DNA of 64,000 nucleotides, from positions 1 through 64,000 of the forward strand of contig CAPEBR010000019.1 in assembly GCA_948602995.1 (NCBI GenBank), given 5' to 3'. A program made the translations under genes and the position numbers. The stretch comes from an uncultured Dorea sp. (GTDB lineage Bacteria; Bacillota; Clostridia; Lachnospirales; Lachnospiraceae). This document shows positions 61,498 to 64,000 of the stretch, piece by piece (the stretch's first letter is position 1; each line of letters opens with the position of its first letter). Below the pieces are notes generated by a model. It saw nothing but the letters and a program-made list of their open reading frames with translations. It was not told the origin of the DNA and ran no database searches.

Positions 61498-61983
61498 TTA
61501 TTCATCAATCTTAATCATCCGTTTATATACACCCGAAGATTTTTCGTCAATCATAATTGCGTCCACACATTTTTTATAAAAGCTGACAGCAGATTTTGCA
61601 GGCCATCCTATAATAGCATAAGCATAGCCAAGCTCTTGCATGGATTCCAAAGACTTCAGCAGCAGGGCTTTCCCTATTCCCTTTTTTCTTTCACTTTCCA
61701 GCACAGCCATAGGCCCGAAAAAATTCCTGGCTGTCGCCTCATAACATGCGAAACCGATGATTTCCTTTTCCCTTGTTGCAATATAACAGGTAACGGGATT
61801 ATTAGAAAAAGCTGCCTGTACTTCATCTGAATAATCATCTTTTGCACATGTCCTTGAGAAAGCAATGATTCTGCTCCTGTCAGGCGCTAATGCTTTTTTG
61901 ATTCTAATACCACTCTTGAATAAATTTTCTTCTATGTCGTGTGAATGAGGTATATTGTATAATTTAACAAGCATATCTGCCAT
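61498..61983 (-). CDS. GNAT family N-acetyltransferase
   Basis: The 161-residue protein has the GNAT acetyl-CoA motif in LESERKKGIGKALLLKSLESM (about residues 104-124; R/Q-x2-G-x-G/A core KKGIGKA). EIIGFACYEATARNFFGPMAVL precedes it as beta-4. Substrate unknown. GGAG precedes the ATG. It is nine bases upstream of the broken kinase, so the two were probably an operon. Confidence 0.82.
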   Translation of the reverse strand: MADMLVKLYNIPHSHDIEENLFKSGIRIKKALAPDRSRIIAFSRTCAKDDYSDEVQAAFSNNPVTCYIATREKEIIGFACYEATARNFFGPMAVLESERKKGIGKALLLKSLESMQELGYAYAIIGWPAKSAVSFYKKCVDAIMIDEKSSGVYKRMIKIDE

Positions 61984-62109
61984 ATGATCATCTCCTATCC
62001 ATTTTTACTCCCTTTGTAAGCAGTCAGTCAATAATCCCAATGCCTGAGCTGCCTCATATTATTCACAAAAAAAGCGCGTTCTCCTACGTCCCCGGCAGAT
62101 TTAGGAAGC

Positions 62110-62254
62110 TTATATCAGTTCCTTACTGCCAGGGATTGTTTCCTTCCGTTTCCGAATCGCGTTTTCCTGCGTCTCTTTTGCCTCTTCTTTCATTCCTTTC
62201 TCAATCTTGAATGGCCATAACGAGGTGCCCTTGGGTATTCCTTGTGAAACACAA
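62110..62254 (-). pseudogene. Possible coding remnant downstream of the coiled-coil gene
   Basis: A minus-strand frame reads SLWPFKIEKGMKEEAKETQ and on to a TAA at 62110, with protein-like composition but no start codon or ribosome binding site. I do not recognise it. It may be the tail of a lost gene or chance. Confidence 0.25.
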
Positions 62255-62255
62255 T

Positions 62256-62831
62256 TTATTTCATCCGGGAAAATTCAGAATGCTGCTTCCTGTATGTATC
62301 ATTGTCTTTCTGTCTTAACTCATTCTCTACCTGTGTCAGTTTTTTCTTCAACTCCTGAATCTTTTTCTCATCCCCGGAAGCTGACTGGATCTGTTTCTCA
62401 AGCTGCTGCTTTTTCTCTTTCAGTTTCTTAATTTCTCTGTCAACCTTATCCGTATCCCCGACGCATTTCTCTGCAGGTTTTCCCTGTCCGTTCCCGTCTG
62501 CTTTCGGATTTTTGCCATCCTTTTCTGCTTTCGGCTCGTCCTTATTATCTAAACGGTCTGCCTTATCCGGATCATCAAAAAAGATTTTGCGGCTGCCGTC
62601 CTCATCCTGTCCTATCCGATACAGTCCGGCAGGCTCCTTTCCTGATTTTTCACCATGGATGTAAACATCCTGCGGTTCGGACAGTCTGCCTGATCCTTTT
62701 TCCCCGGCAGCCTTCTCAGCTTCCTGTGCTTCTTTTGCTTTTTCCGCCCTTTCTGCAACCTGCTTCTCCTTCACCTTCTCTGCATAATCAGTTCTAGATT
62801 GAGCGTAATTTCCGCTAACCTGCATTGCCAT
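62256..62831 (-). CDS. Charged coiled-coil protein of unknown function
   Basis: The 191-residue protein starts MAMQVSGNYAQSRTDYAEKV with AAAGGAGG upstream. A Glu/Lys/Ala-rich helix (about 15-45) is followed by a segment GLYRIGQDEDGSRKIFFDDP (about 70-90), a polar linker, and a C-terminal coiled coil (DKVDREIKKLKEKKQQLEKQ, about 132-151). I recall similar proteins in Lachnospiraceae, function unknown. No signal peptide or membrane segment. Confidence 0.7.
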   Translation of the reverse strand: MAMQVSGNYAQSRTDYAEKVKEKQVAERAEKAKEAQEAEKAAGEKGSGRLSEPQDVYIHGEKSGKEPAGLYRIGQDEDGSRKIFFDDPDKADRLDNKDEPKAEKDGKNPKADGNGQGKPAEKCVGDTDKVDREIKKLKEKKQQLEKQIQSASGDEKKIQELKKKLTQVENELRQKDNDTYRKQHSEFSRMK

Positions 62832-62867
62832 AAATATGTCCTCCTTTAATCTGATATTATCGGGCAA

Positions 62868-63101
62868 CTATTTTTTACATTTACAAAAACAGCTCCCCTT
62901 CTTGTTTTTCGGTTGGAAAATACGGGCGGTTAATCCATTTGCTGTGAGGTGCATTCTAGATGCTGTGGAATGACAAGCAACACATGCAGGATAAGAAGCA
63001 TAAAGACGTTCCATTGTTTTTTCAAGCTTTCCCGCAAAGGCTATTTTTTTATTCTTAGTTCTATAATAAAGCCATTGTAAATCCCAAATGTCCGCGAAAT
63101 G
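62868..63101 (-). pseudogene. Unrecognised coding remnant with cysteine-rich C-terminus
   Basis: A frame of 77 codons reads WDLQWLYYRTKNKKIAFAG, then MERLYASYPACVACHSTASR, and ends KKGSCFCKCKK. The composition is convincingly protein-like, with C-x2-C-H and C-x-C-x-C motifs. There is no start codon before the internal ATG at about 63014, and no ribosome binding site. It is either a gene fragment or a small cysteine-rich protein starting inside. Confidence 0.35.
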
Positions 63102-63118
63102 TTACAGCGGACAGATTT

Positions 63119-63319
63119 TTATTCAAAAATAAAGATTTCTTCAATCGGGACTTCTACAACCCTTGAAATATCAATTGCCAGCTTCAAGGAAGGATTATAC
63201 TGCGCTTTTTCCAGGCGCATGATTGTTTCCCGGCGCACGCCTACTTTTTCTGCCAATTGCCCTTGCGTCAGATCTTTCATTTGCCGGTATTTTTTTAATC
63301 TGCATTCAAATTCTGCCAT
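63119..63319 (-). CDS. XRE-type transcriptional regulator
   Basis: This 66-residue helix-turn-helix protein contains [21 protein letters not shown] (about 17-37) and [23 protein letters not shown], typical of the short YozG/YgzD-type regulators. It starts three bases after the DUF3796 stop, the usual pair. The two likely form an autoregulated unit. Confidence 0.9.
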   Translation of the reverse strand: MAEFECRLKKYRQMKDLTQGQLAEKVGVRRETIMRLEKAQYNPSLKLAIDISRVVEVPIEEIFIFE

Positions 63320-63322
63320 ACC

Positions 63323-63991
63323 TTATTCCTCACTTTCACCTGCCAGGTCGTCATGGTCATATCGGTACAGTAAATATTCAGAGAGGAAATTTCCCAAAGC
63401 TAACGCGAGGGAAAGGGTGATAATTGCAGCAATCAGGGTATACTCAAGATTTCCAAAAAGTTTTCCCTGACAAAGAATTATCAGTGCAACAAGCATGACC
63501 CCGAACGTAATTCTATACGCTTTCAGTCTGGCGCGGACCATATTTTCACGGAAGCGTTCATCCATAAATGTTCCTGACATCCTTCCCTCATAGTAAAAAC
63601 CAAAGAATCCAAAGAAAAGGAAAAATGCAAATGGAAAGACAGAGCCATCTACAGGGTATGTGGCGAAACCGGCAAAACCCAGAAATCCCAATACTCCTAA
63701 CCAGCCAAGCCTTGGATTGACCTTACGGGTAACGCCTGTTTCTTCCACCTGTCTCTGCTTTTCACCTGCATAGACAAAAAGCATGACAAACAGAGAACAT
63801 ACATAACCGCAGGTAAGGACAAGTGAAATAATCATCGGCAGATCCTTTGCGCGAAATACATAATCTTTAAAATCCATTGGAACTACCAGGCGGGAATCAT
63901 TGAATGAAACCGCATACCATGACGATAGAAACAAACTCAAAACACAAAAGATCCCACAGCCAATCCAAATTTTCTTCTTGTTCGTTTTCAT
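63323..63991 (-). CDS. DUF3796-like membrane protein
   Basis: The 222-residue protein has about six membrane segments (near 8-27, 52-74, 95-112, 118-131, 159-176, 182-204). GVLGFLGFAGF is a typical glycine-phenylalanine stretch. It is encoded directly upstream of the short XRE regulator, the arrangement seen for DUF3796. AGGAGT precedes the ATG, close to the window edge. Function unknown. Confidence 0.72.
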   Translation of the reverse strand: MKTNKKKIWIGCGIFCVLSLFLSSWYAVSFNDSRLVVPMDFKDYVFRAKDLPMIISLVLTCGYVCSLFVMLFVYAGEKQRQVEETGVTRKVNPRLGWLGVLGFLGFAGFATYPVDGSVFPFAFFLFFGFFGFYYEGRMSGTFMDERFRENMVRARLKAYRITFGVMLVALIILCQGKLFGNLEYTLIAAIITLSLALALGNFLSEYLLYRYDHDDLAGESEE

Positions 63992-64000
63992 AGTACTCCT

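Overview
The window reads as the chromosome of a spore-forming Clostridia species, most likely Lachnospiraceae. The basis is a set of typical housekeeping genes, spoIVA in the der-plsY-gpsA-spoIVA order, a class A RNase P RNA, and strong AGGAGG-type ribosome binding sites. This is inference from gene content and order; no database was searched.

Layout. 1-6.1 kb: an Fe-S scaffold pair, then a minus-strand operon yicC-gmk-rpoZ-rimO-pgsA-cinA. 6.3-14.7 kb: rqcH, an unknown gene, a DUF815 ATPase, pheA, a small CmpB-like membrane protein, pyrB-pyrI, the RNase P RNA and rnhA. 14.7-21.3 kb: moaB-like gene, spoIVA, gpsA, plsY, der and a DUF512 protein. 21.6-28 kb: prs, a chemotaxis receptor with a flavin lipoprotein, and an ECF S-component with a P-loop kinase. 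28-36 kb: serine and branched-chain amino-acid genes (leuB-ilvD-ilvB-serC-serA) and deoD. 36-50.4 kb: a glyoxalase-fold gene, yajC, tgt, an L,D-transpeptidase, aroC, and the minus-strand series pap-dgt-dnaG-rpoD-trmK-nif3-nucleoside kinase.

50.6-56.5 kb is the most unusual part: a compact AT-rich element of about 5.9 kb inserted in a tRNA-Leu(TAA) gene. It carries two tyrosine recombinases and a Rep protein with the HUH endonuclease and SF3 helicase motifs of CRESS-DNA (circovirus/geminivirus-like) replication initiators. A candidate rolling-circle origin contains the nonanucleotide TAGTATTAC next to a 13-bp inverted repeat and iterons. The element also has an XRE repressor with an operator-like palindrome and a small accessory gene. 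The duplicated tRNA segment at the two ends points to crossover in the anticodon arm.

56.5-64 kb is an accessory tail: Uma2, an ECF sigma factor, DUF2461, a GrpB-M24 fusion, GNAT, XRE-DUF3796, and several gene remnants.

A second theme is dispersed palindromic repeats. Family 1 has six long copies of about 120-155 bp with a conserved core between two hairpins, plus short hairpin derivatives. Family 2 (GGGGACGGGGCA ends) has two inverted copies bracketing the RNase P RNA and one minimal palindrome. Copies of both families sit at gene 3' ends and supply the last codons and stop of several genes. A separate 181-bp single-hairpin element lies between deoD and the glyoxalase-fold gene.
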